DNA of 56,632 bases from Candidatus Spechtbacteria bacterium RIFCSPHIGHO2_02_FULL_43_15b (GCA_001819985.1 MHOE01000024.1:4704-61335), one strand, 5' to 3'. Positions 39,504-49,731 are shown, counted from the stretch's first letter. The notes: a model not told the origin generated them from the letters alone. Translations and numbers: made by a program.

Positions 39504-40535
39504 TTAGAATTGCCGCAAAAATTTTAAATCCCCGCCATAAAACAATCTAATGTCGTCAATCTTGTATTTCATCATCGCAATCCTATCGATTCCGATGCCA
39601 AAAGCAAAACCCTGCACTTCGTTCACATCGTAACCGACAGCTTTGAACACATTTGGATGGACCATCCCCGCCCCCATCACTTCCAGCCATCCGGTCTTAC
39701 TGCATACCGGGCATCCTTTAGCATCGCAGTTTGCGCAACTCATCATAACCTCAAACCCGGGCTCCACAAAAGGAAAATACGCTGGCCGCAACCTTGTTTG
39801 CACTTTTCCGGCGAATAACCCTTTCAAAAACTCGCCTATAACCGCCTTAAAATTCGCCACGGTTATATTTTTATCCACCATAAGACCTTCGAGTTGATGA
39901 AACTGTATATCGTGTGAAGCATCCGATGCCTCATGCCTGAACACGCGCCCAGAAGTTATTATCCTTAACGGCGAATGGTGCGTTTCCATATATCTTATCT
40001 GCACAGGCGAAGTATGAGTCCGTAAAAGTAAATTTTGATTTTTAGTTTCGGATTCCCGATTCTCCGGTGCCAACCAGAATGTATCCCACATATCTCTTGC
40101 CGGATGATCCTCTGGAATATTCAAAGCATCGAAATTATACCATTCCGTTTCAACTTCCGGCCCCTCTACTATTTCAAAACCCAAAGAAGTGAAAATTTCA
40201 TTCATCCTATCCTGAACCTTAGTCAGCGGATGAATATGCCCCATTTCAATCTTTACGCCCGGAGCGGTAATGTCAATAATCTCGCTTTCCAAACTGCTTT
40301 CTATTTCTTTTCGTTTTAGGTATCCGGCCCTTTCGACAACAGCCGCGTCTATTTCTCTTTTCAATCTCTGAAGTTCCGGAGCTTTTGCTTTTCTTTCGTC
40401 CGGCGGAAGATCCTTTAGCGCTTTTAACTCGACATTAAGAGACCCGTTTTTACCCAGGTATTTTTTATGCGCCGCGTCTAATTCTTTGAGGTTTGACTTG
40501 GACAGTATTTCTTTTTTTATTTCGCCGATATCCAT
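39504..40535 (-). CDS. pheS: Phenylalanyl-tRNA synthetase alpha subunit
   Basis: GHIHPLTKVQDRMNEIFTSLGF; HTSPVQIRYM; GRVFRHEASDASHDIQFHQLEG. Confidence 0.97.
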   Translation of the reverse strand: MDIGEIKKEILSKSNLKELDAAHKKYLGKNGSLNVELKALKDLPPDERKAKAPELQRLKREIDAAVVERAGYLKRKEIESSLESEIIDITAPGVKIEMGHIHPLTKVQDRMNEIFTSLGFEIVEGPEVETEWYNFDALNIPEDHPARDMWDTFWLAPENRESETKNQNLLLRTHTSPVQIRYMETHHSPLRIITSGRVFRHEASDASHDIQFHQLEGLMVDKNITVANFKAVIGEFLKGLFAGKVQTRLRPAYFPFVEPGFEVMMSCANCDAKGCPVCSKTGWLEVMGAGMVHPNVFKAVGYDVNEVQGFAFGIGIDRIAMMKYKIDDIRLFYGGDLKFLRQF

Positions 40536-40610
40536 AGGATAAAAACTTCGCTTCTAATTGAAAATATATCCTAAATCCCGCTACGCATCCCTCTAAATAT
40601 CCTCAAATCT

Positions 40611-40982
40611 TTAATTTCCATTTCTGGCTGAATTTTTAGCTTGATACGCGAACATCATCTCCATCCCCACGACAAGCATAACCAAAGCCGATGCGTTTCC
40701 CAGATTTAAGACAAGAAATTTTTGCAGTAATACCATGGATAGAACTACAAGCCCTAGAAAAATTCCTCTTCTTAAGAAAACCGTGTATTCGGCTTTTTTA
40801 TTCCCGAATTTCGCAATAACAGCCCCGCAAATGCTGAATATTCCCGCTAGCGATAAGAACATCGCGGAAAAAAACATAAAAATCACGGTTCCGCTAGCCA
40901 GAAAAGGGTCTGAAAAAAATAGCAAACCCAAAAAGGGAACAACTGAAAAAGATGTAAGTACGGAGAGAAAAATGAAATCCAT
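40611..40982 (-). CDS. Hypothetical multi-TM membrane protein
   Basis: Four hydrophobic segments over 123 aa. Confidence 0.6.
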   Translation of the reverse strand: MDFIFLSVLTSFSVVPFLGLLFFSDPFLASGTVIFMFFSAMFLSLAGIFSICGAVIAKFGNKKAEYTVFLRRGIFLGLVVLSMVLLQKFLVLNLGNASALVMLVVGMEMMFAYQAKNSARNGN

Positions 40983-41102
40983 GACCGTATTTTACCTTAT
41001 TTTTGAAGCCCGAACAAGTATTTAGATCTTCGTCGCATTCCCGAATAAGCTCCCCAACTCATAAATTTATCGAAAATAAAAACCCGAATTTTAATCCGGA
41101 TT

Positions 41103-42095
41103 TTAGTTGGATTCTTTCAGGGATACATATTCCGTAATTATAGTTTCGATAGCCCTCTCGCCTCTTAGCGCGCGCACTGTTGACGCTTGAACCATATCAG
41201 CTCCGGCGCATTCATACTCGATGACATCCAGACCACGCTGTACCCCTCCTATCGCCATTATGCCCTGATTTGGACGCAAAATTCTTCTGAATATACTTAC
41301 GAATGAAATGACTATGGGCTTCATAATCGGTCCGCCCATACCTCCCACCAATACTTGCTTATCCTCAACTTTTGTGCGAATAGCCGGCTCCCCGTTTTCC
41401 TTAAAAATCAAAACATTCCCGAGGGTGTTACAAAGCGTAACAATATTCACATTTAAGTCCCTTAGAAGTTCCGCCATATTATACGCGTAAGAACTTTCAA
41501 AAATATTGCATTCGCTAAGATCCGCCTTTATTTTCAACCCTCGAAGAGATGCCTCAAGATCTTCTTTCTGGCCAATGTCGATAAATGGCGAGAGCTTAAC
41601 ATCAACCGGAATGCTGACATTTCCCATAACACTGCATACGATTTTTTCGGTTGTTCCAAGCGAATGACAAAATAGCTCATTTCCGTCGTGTACATTCGGA
41701 CAGGAAAGGTTGAGCTCCACCCAATCGGCTCCGCAATCTTCAACAAGTTTTGCGAGCTCCACAAACTCTATGTCGCTAAACCCGGCAATATTTACTCCGA
41801 TCGGCTTTCCCGCCGTACGAGATATTTTAACCATTTTTGGCAGAATTGCTTCAAGACCAGCCATCCCGGGATTTGGCATCCCCAAAGCGTTTACGCTTAA
41901 TTCCGGAATGTCAAAATACGCCGTATCGCCCGGATTTCCCGATCTTGCCATTTTTGTAAACGCGCCTACAACAATCCCCGACGACAACGATTCGGCAAGC
42001 GTTACCGCTTCATCTAAACTTTTGCAATTCACTCCCGGTCCGTTCATTACCGGATGCGCAAATTTCATTCCCGCGATATTTCTTTCGTAGTTCAC
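41103..42095 (-). CDS. pyrD: Dihydroorotate dehydrogenase family protein
   Basis: VMNGPGVNCKS; WVELNLSCPNVHDG; IMAIGGVQRGLDVIEYECAGADMVQASTVR. Confidence 0.85.
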   Translation of the reverse strand: MNYERNIAGMKFAHPVMNGPGVNCKSLDEAVTLAESLSSGIVVGAFTKMARSGNPGDTAYFDIPELSVNALGMPNPGMAGLEAILPKMVKISRTAGKPIGVNIAGFSDIEFVELAKLVEDCGADWVELNLSCPNVHDGNELFCHSLGTTEKIVCSVMGNVSIPVDVKLSPFIDIGQKEDLEASLRGLKIKADLSECNIFESSYAYNMAELLRDLNVNIVTLCNTLGNVLIFKENGEPAIRTKVEDKQVLVGGMGGPIMKPIVISFVSIFRRILRPNQGIMAIGGVQRGLDVIEYECAGADMVQASTVRALRGERAIETIITEYVSLKESN

Positions 42096-42787
42096 GCGCC
42101 GTACTCCTTTACCGCCGCATTCAATAATTTTCGGATCTCCTGTTTAAGCCGCGCATTTTTTTGAACAAAGAATTCAAGCCAAACCGTCGTTTTGCCTTCC
42201 TTGCGCCTCCTTACTCCGATTATGTCGAATCCGCAATCTTCGAGTATCGCTTTGAATTCGTCCTCCCCGTAATATGCAAAGAATCTTTTCCCGTTTTGCG
42301 ACCAGTCCTTGCCTTCATCAATCATTTCTCCCTCTCCCTCCTTGAGCACAATCAAACCAACGGCTTTCTTTTTTAGCTTGTTTCGTATTCCCAAAAGAAC
42401 CTTTCTTATATTTTCCTTCTCTATATGCAAAAGTGAAGCTACCGCCCAAAATCCTTCGAATGATTCGTCTCCGAAGGGCAAATTCCGTATGTTAGCCAGC
42501 ATAAATTCTCTTTCGGGATTCAACAATCTTGCTTCCTCGAGAAGCCCTTCCGAAAAATCAACGCCGACATACTCATACCCAGCTTCCGTGAAAACTTTAC
42601 AATCCCTTCCAAATCCGCAACCCAAATCCAAAATTTTTCCCTTTTTCCCAACCAAACGGTCCAATTCCCAGCTGAATATCGCGAATTCGCAAAGCCAATA
42701 ATCACGATCCTGATGCGTCTTCATCCACTGCCCTCCGGATTGATTATAGGTATCTCTTGTTATTTTCTCATTATCGCTATAGCGCAT
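42092..42787 (-). CDS. SAM-dependent methyltransferase (class I)
   Basis: GKILDLGCGFGRDCKVFTEAGYEYVGVDFSEGLLEEAR; 4-bp overlap with the pyrD-like gene. Confidence 0.88.
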   Translation of the reverse strand: MRYSDNEKITRDTYNQSGGQWMKTHQDRDYWLCEFAIFSWELDRLVGKKGKILDLGCGFGRDCKVFTEAGYEYVGVDFSEGLLEEARLLNPEREFMLANIRNLPFGDESFEGFWAVASLLHIEKENIRKVLLGIRNKLKKKAVGLIVLKEGEGEMIDEGKDWSQNGKRFFAYYGEDEFKAILEDCGFDIIGVRRRKEGKTTVWLEFFVQKNARLKQEIRKLLNAAVKEYGA

Positions 42788-42924
42788 GACCCCACTCCTT
42801 GATTTGAAATAACCTTTCGTTTAATACCATACTATACGCAAAATAAAAAGCCGCGATGCTGGCTTGAAAATATGCTAGAGGAAATCTTTTCGCTACTTTA
42901 TCTATCCGTTTACCTTTCTTAATT

Positions 42925-43584
42925 CTAACCGCGCCTCTTCAATAAATACTTTTTGAAAACATAAGAAAATGCGATTCCCGTAAAAACCAGCACTCCCGCC
43001 CAGATAAAAATGCCTTTTACCGTCGAGAAATCAACATTTTGAAACACCACCGCGAAAGCTAGCACGGGAATCGCGCTGAATACCGATGTTATAAAAAAGT
43101 ATTTTTTGAAATCAATAATTGTTAGCCCGTAAGCGTAAGATACGATTTCAAAAAACGCGAATCCGAAAAGACGGCTTAAAATTAAAATTCGGGTTCCGGA
43201 CTTTTCCGTAAATTCATCGATTTCTTTCATTCCCTTAGACCCGACAAGTCTCAATATCACGCCTCTGCCAAATTTTCTCGCTATGTAAAAGTTAATTACG
43301 GAACTGATGACGCCACCTATGTAATTGTAAAACATCGCTTCGTAGATTCCGAAAACAGCGACGCTCGCTAGTAGCACCGGCATAGCCACAACAGGCGCGA
43401 AAATGTGTGAAAGTATAACATAGGCAATAACTACTAACGGCCCAAGTATTCCAAACTTATCGATTATCTCCCTAAACTCTTCGGAGGTCATTTGTTGTAT
43501 GGCGAGTGACGACACTATCCATACAAAAATTATTACCGCGCTTATTTGAAAAAATTTCGATATTACGGATTTTGAGATTTTCAT
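42925..43584 (-). CDS. TVP38/TMEM64 (DedA/SNARE-associated) family membrane protein
   Basis: Multi-TM; ARKFGRGVILRLVGSKGMKEIDEFTEKSGTRILILSRLFGF. Confidence 0.85.
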   Translation of the reverse strand: MKISKSVISKFFQISAVIIFVWIVSSLAIQQMTSEEFREIIDKFGILGPLVVIAYVILSHIFAPVVAMPVLLASVAVFGIYEAMFYNYIGGVISSVINFYIARKFGRGVILRLVGSKGMKEIDEFTEKSGTRILILSRLFGFAFFEIVSYAYGLTIIDFKKYFFITSVFSAIPVLAFAVVFQNVDFSTVKGIFIWAGVLVFTGIAFSYVFKKYLLKRRG

Positions 43585-43739
43585 AATTGCGCTACTTTAA
43601 CTCTATCAAAAAATCGCCTTCTTGGCGACCACTATAAGCTACATTGAAATACGAATAGAAAAAATTAATCTTAAAAATTTGTAACGCCGAAATTAGGACT
43701 GCCGCGCTTGAACCAGTTTCGATAAATACTTTGAAACTG

Positions 43740-43813
43740 CGGGGACGGCCGGACTTGAACCGGTGACCTCCACAGTGACAGTGTGGCGCTCTAACCAGCT
43801 GAGCTACGCCCCC
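43740..43813 (-). tRNA. tRNA-Asp(GTC)
   Basis: GGGGGCGTAGCTCAGCTGGTTAGAGCGCCACACTGTCACTGTGGAGGTCACCGGTTCAAGTCCGGCCGTCCCCG; anticodon loop CTGTCAC. Confidence 0.95.
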
Positions 43814-43854
43814 ACGACCGCAGTTTCAAAGTATTTATCTTTGTATTTCCAGTT

Positions 43855-43930
43855 TGGTGGCTGTGAGTGGAATCGGACCACTGACCCTGCGCTTATGAAA
43901 CGCATGCTCTAACCACTGAGCTACACAGCC
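43855..43930 (-). tRNA. tRNA-Met(CAT), elongator type (or CAT-Ile2), CCA encoded
   Basis: GGCTGTGTAGCTCAGTGGTTAGAGCATGCGTTTCATAAGCGCAGGGTCAGTGGTCCGATTCCACTCACAGCCACCA. Confidence 0.9.
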
Positions 43931-43957
43931 CTACGCGGCTTAGTGGAGTCGGAAATG

Positions 43958-44029
43958 TTGCGGGGGAGGGAATTGAACCCCCTTTATCAGGGTTATGAGC
44001 CCTGCAAGATACCATACCTTCCCCCCGCG
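43958..44029 (-). tRNA. Initiator tRNA-fMet(CAT)
   Basis: C1xA72 mismatch (CGCGGGG...CCCCCGCAA), GGG/CCC pairs in the anticodon stem CAGGG CTCATAA CCCTG. Confidence 0.9.
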
Positions 44030-44134
44030 GCGAACGCCTAAATTGAAAAAGGAATTATCCCGACGATTTATTAAAACCATGCACATTCAGCAAATATTCT
44101 AACTTATCAAAGATAAAATATCAAGCTTAAAGCT

Positions 44135-44662
44135 CTACAGAGTCAATCCGGTTTCCCTAAATATATCCTTATAAATTTCGAATACCCGCGCCACAACTTC
44201 TTTGCTTGGCTTGTATCTAGGATCTTCTTCCAAAAATTTTCTGACCTTATGCGCCCGCCATGCGTCTTCAAGCGTTGGAAACTGATCTAAATGCACATTT
44301 TCAAGGCGTTTATCCATAGTGTCACCTAAATATCCCACCTTTTTCAAAATCTCGTCCAGCATATTATCGGCATCTATTATCGCGGCTTTCCAGCGCAAAG
44401 AATCGCCTGACTCCAAAGAACGCTCGATTAACATCCATCTCTTCGTCATTTTTTTCATTGGTATGTAACTTGCGTTCCAAGCTCTAATTAAGTGTCTAAT
44501 ATGTCGTTGCATACCGCCTCCTCTTTTTAACAAAATTACCGTCGAGACAAGGAAAAACAAGGAAACTATACCCGAAAGAACCTGAAAAATAACGAATATG
44601 GTTGATTCAAAAAAATATGCCGGATTGTTTAATATAAGTTGTATCTCCTGCTCTGGGCTCAT
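44135..44662 (-). CDS. Hypothetical membrane-anchored protein (175 aa)
   Basis: One N-terminal TM, then charged helical domain. Confidence 0.65.
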   Translation of the reverse strand: MSPEQEIQLILNNPAYFFESTIFVIFQVLSGIVSLFFLVSTVILLKRGGGMQRHIRHLIRAWNASYIPMKKMTKRWMLIERSLESGDSLRWKAAIIDADNMLDEILKKVGYLGDTMDKRLENVHLDQFPTLEDAWRAHKVRKFLEEDPRYKPSKEVVARVFEIYKDIFRETGLTL

Positions 44663-44703
44663 TTGCTATGTTTAATTTCAATTAAAAATTATTTTTACAA
44701 ACC

Positions 44704-46158
44704 CTATAAATTTTCGTAAAGTTTAGCTATTTCAAGAATTTCAAAGTCGCCGCCCTCTCTTCCGATTATCTGAAAACTAATAGGCAATTCCGACCCGCCC
44801 TCTTTAACCCAATCGCAAGGCAGAGTAATCGCGGGCAATCCCGCGAGGCTTGCTCCGACAGTAAAAACATCTGACAGGTACATCAAAACTGGATCTTTCG
44901 ATTTGTCCCCGAATTTGAAAGGCACGCTGGGAGTCGCTGGTGTCATTATAACATCCACTTTCGAAAATACATTCACAAAATCCTGTTTTATAAGAACGCG
45001 AACTTTCTGGGCTTTCAAGTAATAAGCGTCATAGTATCCGCTCGAAAGAGTGTGCGTGCCAAGCATTATCCTGCGGCGAACCTCTTCGCCAAATCCATAT
45101 CTTCTTGTTTCTTCGTATGTATCAAATAAACTATCTGCTTTCGCTCTTTGCCCGTACCTTATCCCGTCGTATCTTGCGAGATTCGCCGAAACTTCGGAAG
45201 GCATAATTATATAATAGACCGCCAAGCCGTACTCTGTATGAGGCAAACTAACCTCTTCCACTTTTACTCCGTTTTCTTCATACTTTTTTATCGCTCGCTC
45301 CACGGCTTCTTTCACTTTATCATCAATTCCCTTTCCAAAATATTCCTTAGGCACGCCCACGCGCAAATCTTTTATTTTTTCGCTCAACTCACTAATCGGA
45401 TCTTCGAATCTTTTGGCGCTTTCTTTGTCTGATCTAAAATCCATATCGAAAGATGTCGCGTCAAGCTTGTCCTTTCCCCTAATCACATTGAAAACCGCCT
45501 TCACATCATCCACGCTGGCGCCTATCGGTCCTATCTGGTCCAAAGAAGAAGCCATAGCTATAAGACCGTAACGGGAAACCGCGCCGTATGTCGGCTTGAA
45601 ACCGACAGTACCGCAAAACGCCGCCGGTTGACGAATTGATCCGCCCGTGTCCGAACCAAGGGACAGAGCGCACATACCTGCCGCCACCGCGGCCGCCGAA
45701 CCTCCGGACGATCCTCCGGGAACTCGGCTTAAATCGCAAGGATTTTTTGTCGGTCCGTACGCGGAATTCTCGGTTGAAGAACCCATGGCAAATTCGTCTA
45801 AATTCGTCTTGCCCAAAATTATAGCTCCCGCTTCGCGAAGTTTTCGTATTACCGTGGCGTCATAAGGAGCTCTATAATTCTCGAGCATTTTAGATCCGGC
45901 GGTACATTTGAATCCCCTCGCTAAAATATTATCTTTGACAGCTATTGTTACACCCCCTAATAACCCTATGTCTTCGCCGTTATCAACTTTTGAATCTACG
46001 CTATCCGCTTGCATCATTGCCTCTTCTTCGTTTATATCCAAATACGCGTGTATCTCGCTGTCCTTTTCTTTTATCACATTTAGGTATTCTTTTACTGCAT
46101 CCCTAGCCGAAACCTCCCTGTCTTTAATTTTTTTTTGCGTGTCATTTATCAACGACAT
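44704..46158 (-). CDS. gatA: Asp-tRNA(Asn)/Glu-tRNA(Gln) amidotransferase subunit A
   Basis: GSSTENSAYGPTKNPCDLSRVPGGSSGGSAAAVAAGMCALSLGSDTGGSIRQPAAFCG amidase signature. Confidence 0.98.
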   Translation of the reverse strand: MSLINDTQKKIKDREVSARDAVKEYLNVIKEKDSEIHAYLDINEEEAMMQADSVDSKVDNGEDIGLLGGVTIAVKDNILARGFKCTAGSKMLENYRAPYDATVIRKLREAGAIILGKTNLDEFAMGSSTENSAYGPTKNPCDLSRVPGGSSGGSAAAVAAGMCALSLGSDTGGSIRQPAAFCGTVGFKPTYGAVSRYGLIAMASSLDQIGPIGASVDDVKAVFNVIRGKDKLDATSFDMDFRSDKESAKRFEDPISELSEKIKDLRVGVPKEYFGKGIDDKVKEAVERAIKKYEENGVKVEEVSLPHTEYGLAVYYIIMPSEVSANLARYDGIRYGQRAKADSLFDTYEETRRYGFGEEVRRRIMLGTHTLSSGYYDAYYLKAQKVRVLIKQDFVNVFSKVDVIMTPATPSVPFKFGDKSKDPVLMYLSDVFTVGASLAGLPAITLPCDWVKEGGSELPISFQIIGREGGDFEILEIAKLYENL

Positions 46159-46178
46159 AAAAAATAAATTGCTAATTG

Positions 46179-46490
46179 TTATTTATTCAATATCTGATCC
46201 ACTTCTATGTACCCATTTCTTGTTTTAGGCGCCATATTCATAAGGATAGCGCGGTCCGGATGCGCCCCCAGCGCTGATTCTTTATCGGACGAATTTTCGC
46301 GGAATCCGTTTTTGAAACTCGCGCCCGCGATTCCGACTTCAGATTTTATTTCCGAAACATCCACTTCTTTTAGCTTATCCACATATTCCAAAACTGACTC
46401 CAAGCTTGCTCGGAACTTTTCAACCTCGTCTTCGCCAATCCCTATTCGCGAAAGACCGGCTATATGCTTAACAAGATCATTATCTATCAT
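46179..46490 (-). CDS. gatC: Asp-tRNA(Asn)/Glu-tRNA(Gln) amidotransferase subunit C
   Basis: VKHIAGLSRIGIGEDEVEKFRASLESVLEYVDKLKEVDVSE. Confidence 0.92.
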   Translation of the reverse strand: MIDNDLVKHIAGLSRIGIGEDEVEKFRASLESVLEYVDKLKEVDVSEIKSEVGIAGASFKNGFRENSSDKESALGAHPDRAILMNMAPKTRNGYIEVDQILNK

Positions 46491-46570
46491 TTTTTAACGG
46501 ATTGTTATAAAGCCGCCATCCATGAATGTAAATTTTTATCATGAAATCGCAAGCTCCTTAATCCCTCCTT

Positions 46571-48604
46571 TTAATTTGCCATATCTATAAATTGCTTTTC
46601 GCTTATAACTTTTACTCCCAATAATTTCGCTTTGTCGTATTTGGATCCGGGATTTTCTCCGGCAACGACATAATCTGTTTTTGCCGATACCGACCCTGAA
46701 GCGTCTCCACCGAACATTCGAACCTTTTTCTCCGCTTCTTGTCGAGTTAATATCTTTAGCGATCCCGTAAACACGAATGTCAACCCTTTAAGTTTTGTCC
46801 CGATCCTTTCGGGTTTTTTTATCCTCACACCCTTTTTCAAAAGCGATTTTACAAAACTAGAATTGTTTTTATCGCTAAACCATTCTCGTATTTCGCTGGC
46901 TACAACATTTCCCACATCGGGTATCTTTTCCAGATCCTCTAAACTTGCCTTTTCCAAATTTTCTATACTCCCGAAATATTGAGCCAAGTGTTCCGCGGTT
47001 TCCTCGCCGACATGTCGTATGCCAAGCGCGTTTATGAAGCGAGCTAGTGTTATACTTTTTGAATCCTCTATCGCTCTTACTGTATTTGACGCTGATTTTT
47101 TCTCGAATCTTTCCAGCGTCATTAAATCTTCCTCTGCTATGTCAAAAAGGTCAGGGGGTTCGGAAATAAGATTGTTCTCGGCAAGCTGGTCTATTATTTT
47201 TGGACCTAATCCATCTATATCGAATGCCTTTTTGGAAACAAAATAATGCAGATATTCACGGGAACGAGCGGCGCAATTCTTATTGGGACAACGGAGCACA
47301 ACCTCTCCCTCGGGTCTCGCAAGATCGTTCGCGCATACCGGGCATTTAGCGGGCATAGTGAAATTTTTTTCCTTTCCCGTTCTCAACCCCTCGATAACTC
47401 CCACCACATCTGGTATCACATCCCCCGCGCGTTCGACTATAACGGTATCGCCTATTTTTACCCCTAAACGCTTTATTTCGTCCTGATTATGAAGCGTTGC
47501 TCTTCTGACTTTAACCCCGCCTATATTCACGGGGGTAAGATGTGCTATGGGAGTCAAAGCACCCGTCCTGCCTATATGAACTTTTATATCTTCTATGATC
47601 GAAATTGTCTGCTTTGGAGCGAACTTCAAAGCTCTTATGCCCCTCGGGCTTTTGCCTGCAACTCCCAGCCGCGAAAATAATCTGTTATCATTTACGCTTA
47701 CCACTACGCCGTCAATGTGGAACGGCAAGGAATCTCGCTTGCTTGAAGCATCCGTCCAAAAATCTATGACTTCGCCGGTGTTTTGACAAATTTTTGCGAG
47801 ATCGTCTGTTTTGAATCCAAGCATACGGGCGATCTCATGCTCCTCGCTGTGATTGGTCTGGCCTGCGTCGCCAACTATGTCATACGCTAAAAATTTTAAA
47901 TTTCTCGAAGCTGTAAATTTGGGATCAAGCTGTCTCACCGATCCTGCCGCTAAATTACGCGGATTCGCGTATTCTTTTTCTCCTTTCTTTTTTTGCTCCC
48001 GGTTTACCTCGTCGAAGGTCTTTTTGTCCATATAAACCTCTCCCCTCATTTCAAATATTCCGTTCCGAAATATTTTTTTCAGCTCCCTTTTAACATTTAC
48101 GCTTATAGCTCCTTCGCCGATTGAAAGGGAAAGCGGTATGCTTTTAATGGTTTTTATATTTTGGGTCACATCTTCCCCGATTTTTCCGTTTCCCCTAGTC
48201 GCCGCCCTGATAAGTACGCCGTCATTATAAATCAAACTAATGGCAAACCCGTCTATTTTAAGTTCGCAAAAATACTCAAATTTATCATCTAAAACCAGCC
48301 GTTTTATGTGGGACTCCCATTCCCCGACTTCTTTTTCGGAAAACACATCATCTATGGAAAGCATCGGCGAAGAATGCTCGACTTTCTCAAATTTTTCCAA
48401 CGGTTCTCCTCCAACTCTTTGAGTCGGAGAATCCTTTGTTATAAGCTCGGGGAATTCTTCTTCCAATTTCTTTAGTTCGTTTTTCAGTAAGTCCAAAGCC
48501 GCATCGGAAATTTCTTCTCTATCAAGAACATGATACAGATAACGGTGATGGTTGATAACCTTTTTTAACTTCTCTATGCGCTTTTTCGCTTCTGCCTTGG
48601 TCAA
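46571..48604 (-). CDS. ligA: NAD-dependent DNA ligase
   Basis: FCELKIDGFAISLIY (KxDG), ANPRNLAAGSVRQLD, Zn finger CPVC..C..C, BRCT. Confidence 0.98.
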   Translation of the reverse strand: MTKAEAKKRIEKLKKVINHHRYLYHVLDREEISDAALDLLKNELKKLEEEFPELITKDSPTQRVGGEPLEKFEKVEHSSPMLSIDDVFSEKEVGEWESHIKRLVLDDKFEYFCELKIDGFAISLIYNDGVLIRAATRGNGKIGEDVTQNIKTIKSIPLSLSIGEGAISVNVKRELKKIFRNGIFEMRGEVYMDKKTFDEVNREQKKKGEKEYANPRNLAAGSVRQLDPKFTASRNLKFLAYDIVGDAGQTNHSEEHEIARMLGFKTDDLAKICQNTGEVIDFWTDASSKRDSLPFHIDGVVVSVNDNRLFSRLGVAGKSPRGIRALKFAPKQTISIIEDIKVHIGRTGALTPIAHLTPVNIGGVKVRRATLHNQDEIKRLGVKIGDTVIVERAGDVIPDVVGVIEGLRTGKEKNFTMPAKCPVCANDLARPEGEVVLRCPNKNCAARSREYLHYFVSKKAFDIDGLGPKIIDQLAENNLISEPPDLFDIAEEDLMTLERFEKKSASNTVRAIEDSKSITLARFINALGIRHVGEETAEHLAQYFGSIENLEKASLEDLEKIPDVGNVVASEIREWFSDKNNSSFVKSLLKKGVRIKKPERIGTKLKGLTFVFTGSLKILTRQEAEKKVRMFGGDASGSVSAKTDYVVAGENPGSKYDKAKLLGVKVISEKQFIDMAN

Positions 48605-48713
48605 GATGGTAAATTCGCAGATTTAAGATTCGAAATTTAACTCTCAAGAATTGAATATTCCCGCTAAAGCTATTTCTTTGGTTAAATCCTGCACCTTAAA
48701 TCTCAAATTTTAA

Positions 48714-49082
48714 TCAGTAGCTAACTTCGACCGCCCTCCGCGTATTGCCGAATTCTCCCGTAGATTTTACACAGTAATTAGATGCCGCGCAAGTGCTTCC
48801 GTCCGGTTTCGTCGCCCCTGAAGGAGTCACAACAACCGAATAACTTGCCCCGTTCGTAAGAGTTGTATCCGGTATTGATACTGGCGCGTATCTTCTCATT
48901 AAAACCTTTTCAATGCCAGTATCGGCGGCGAAAAACGCGATTACATAATCGCCGGCATCTCTTGTAAAACCCAATTCCCGCAGTACAAGCGTTGAAATTC
49001 CAAGGCCCATCGCGAGAATACTGCTCAATAAAAGCACCGCAATAACCACCGCTATGCCTTTTTCGTTAGAATTTGATGTCAT
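48714..49082 (-). CDS. PilX-like type IV pilus assembly/minor pilin protein
   Basis: N-terminal hydrophobic segment NEKGIAVVIAVLLLSSILAMGLGIS; in the pilin operon. Confidence 0.6.
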   Translation of the reverse strand: MTSNSNEKGIAVVIAVLLLSSILAMGLGISTLVLRELGFTRDAGDYVIAFFAADTGIEKVLMRRYAPVSIPDTTLTNGASYSVVVTPSGATKPDGSTCAASNYCVKSTGEFGNTRRAVEVSY

Positions 49083-49663
49083 GGCACATCTATATTTCTT
49101 GCCGAAATTGTCGTCTGGACTTCTATGCTTAGATTGTCTTCCGGCCTCTGACCCGAAGTTTCGGCTTCAATAATAACTGTAACCCTTGGCTGTTCGCCGT
49201 CGTCTGATTCGCGTCCATCTACTGTAAATTCAAGGCTGTTGATAATGATATCATCGGAAGTCATATCGGAAAATGATTCCCCGTCATCCGGCCTTATCTG
49301 TATTTTTTCTCCGGCTAACTGGTATGTTATGCAATCCCCATCGTAACTGATGAAACTTATGTCCGAAGCGCTCTCGGTAAACATCGAGTCCGCGCTTCCC
49401 GTGCATGATCCGGCAATATCTTGTTGCGCCAAGCGTATTTGACGCGACATAAATTCAATCGCGAACCTAACATTATCAATAAGGTTTTGACGAGCTATCG
49501 TGTTTCGTTGCCCCCTTACGCTCATAAGAAAAAATCCTCCAATCGCAATAGCGACAATTGAAAATACCGCGAGAGACACCAGTATCTCGACTAATGAAAA
49601 ACCCTTATTGTTATTTTTTTTGAAAAATTTCGGCGAATTGAAACCTGTTTTAAGAAATTTCAT
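49079..49663 (-). CDS. Minor pilin (PilW-like), prepilin N-methylation motif
   Basis: KGFSLVEILVSLAVFSIVAIAIGGFFL. Confidence 0.85.
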   Translation of the reverse strand: MKFLKTGFNSPKFFKKNNNKGFSLVEILVSLAVFSIVAIAIGGFFLMSVRGQRNTIARQNLIDNVRFAIEFMSRQIRLAQQDIAGSCTGSADSMFTESASDISFISYDGDCITYQLAGEKIQIRPDDGESFSDMTSDDIIINSLEFTVDGRESDDGEQPRVTVIIEAETSGQRPEDNLSIEVQTTISARNIDVP

Positions 49664-49731
49664 TATGCAAATTGACTGATAAACATTGCAAATTGCGGCG
49701 CGGCGCACAATTTGCATGCTTAGAACTAAAA

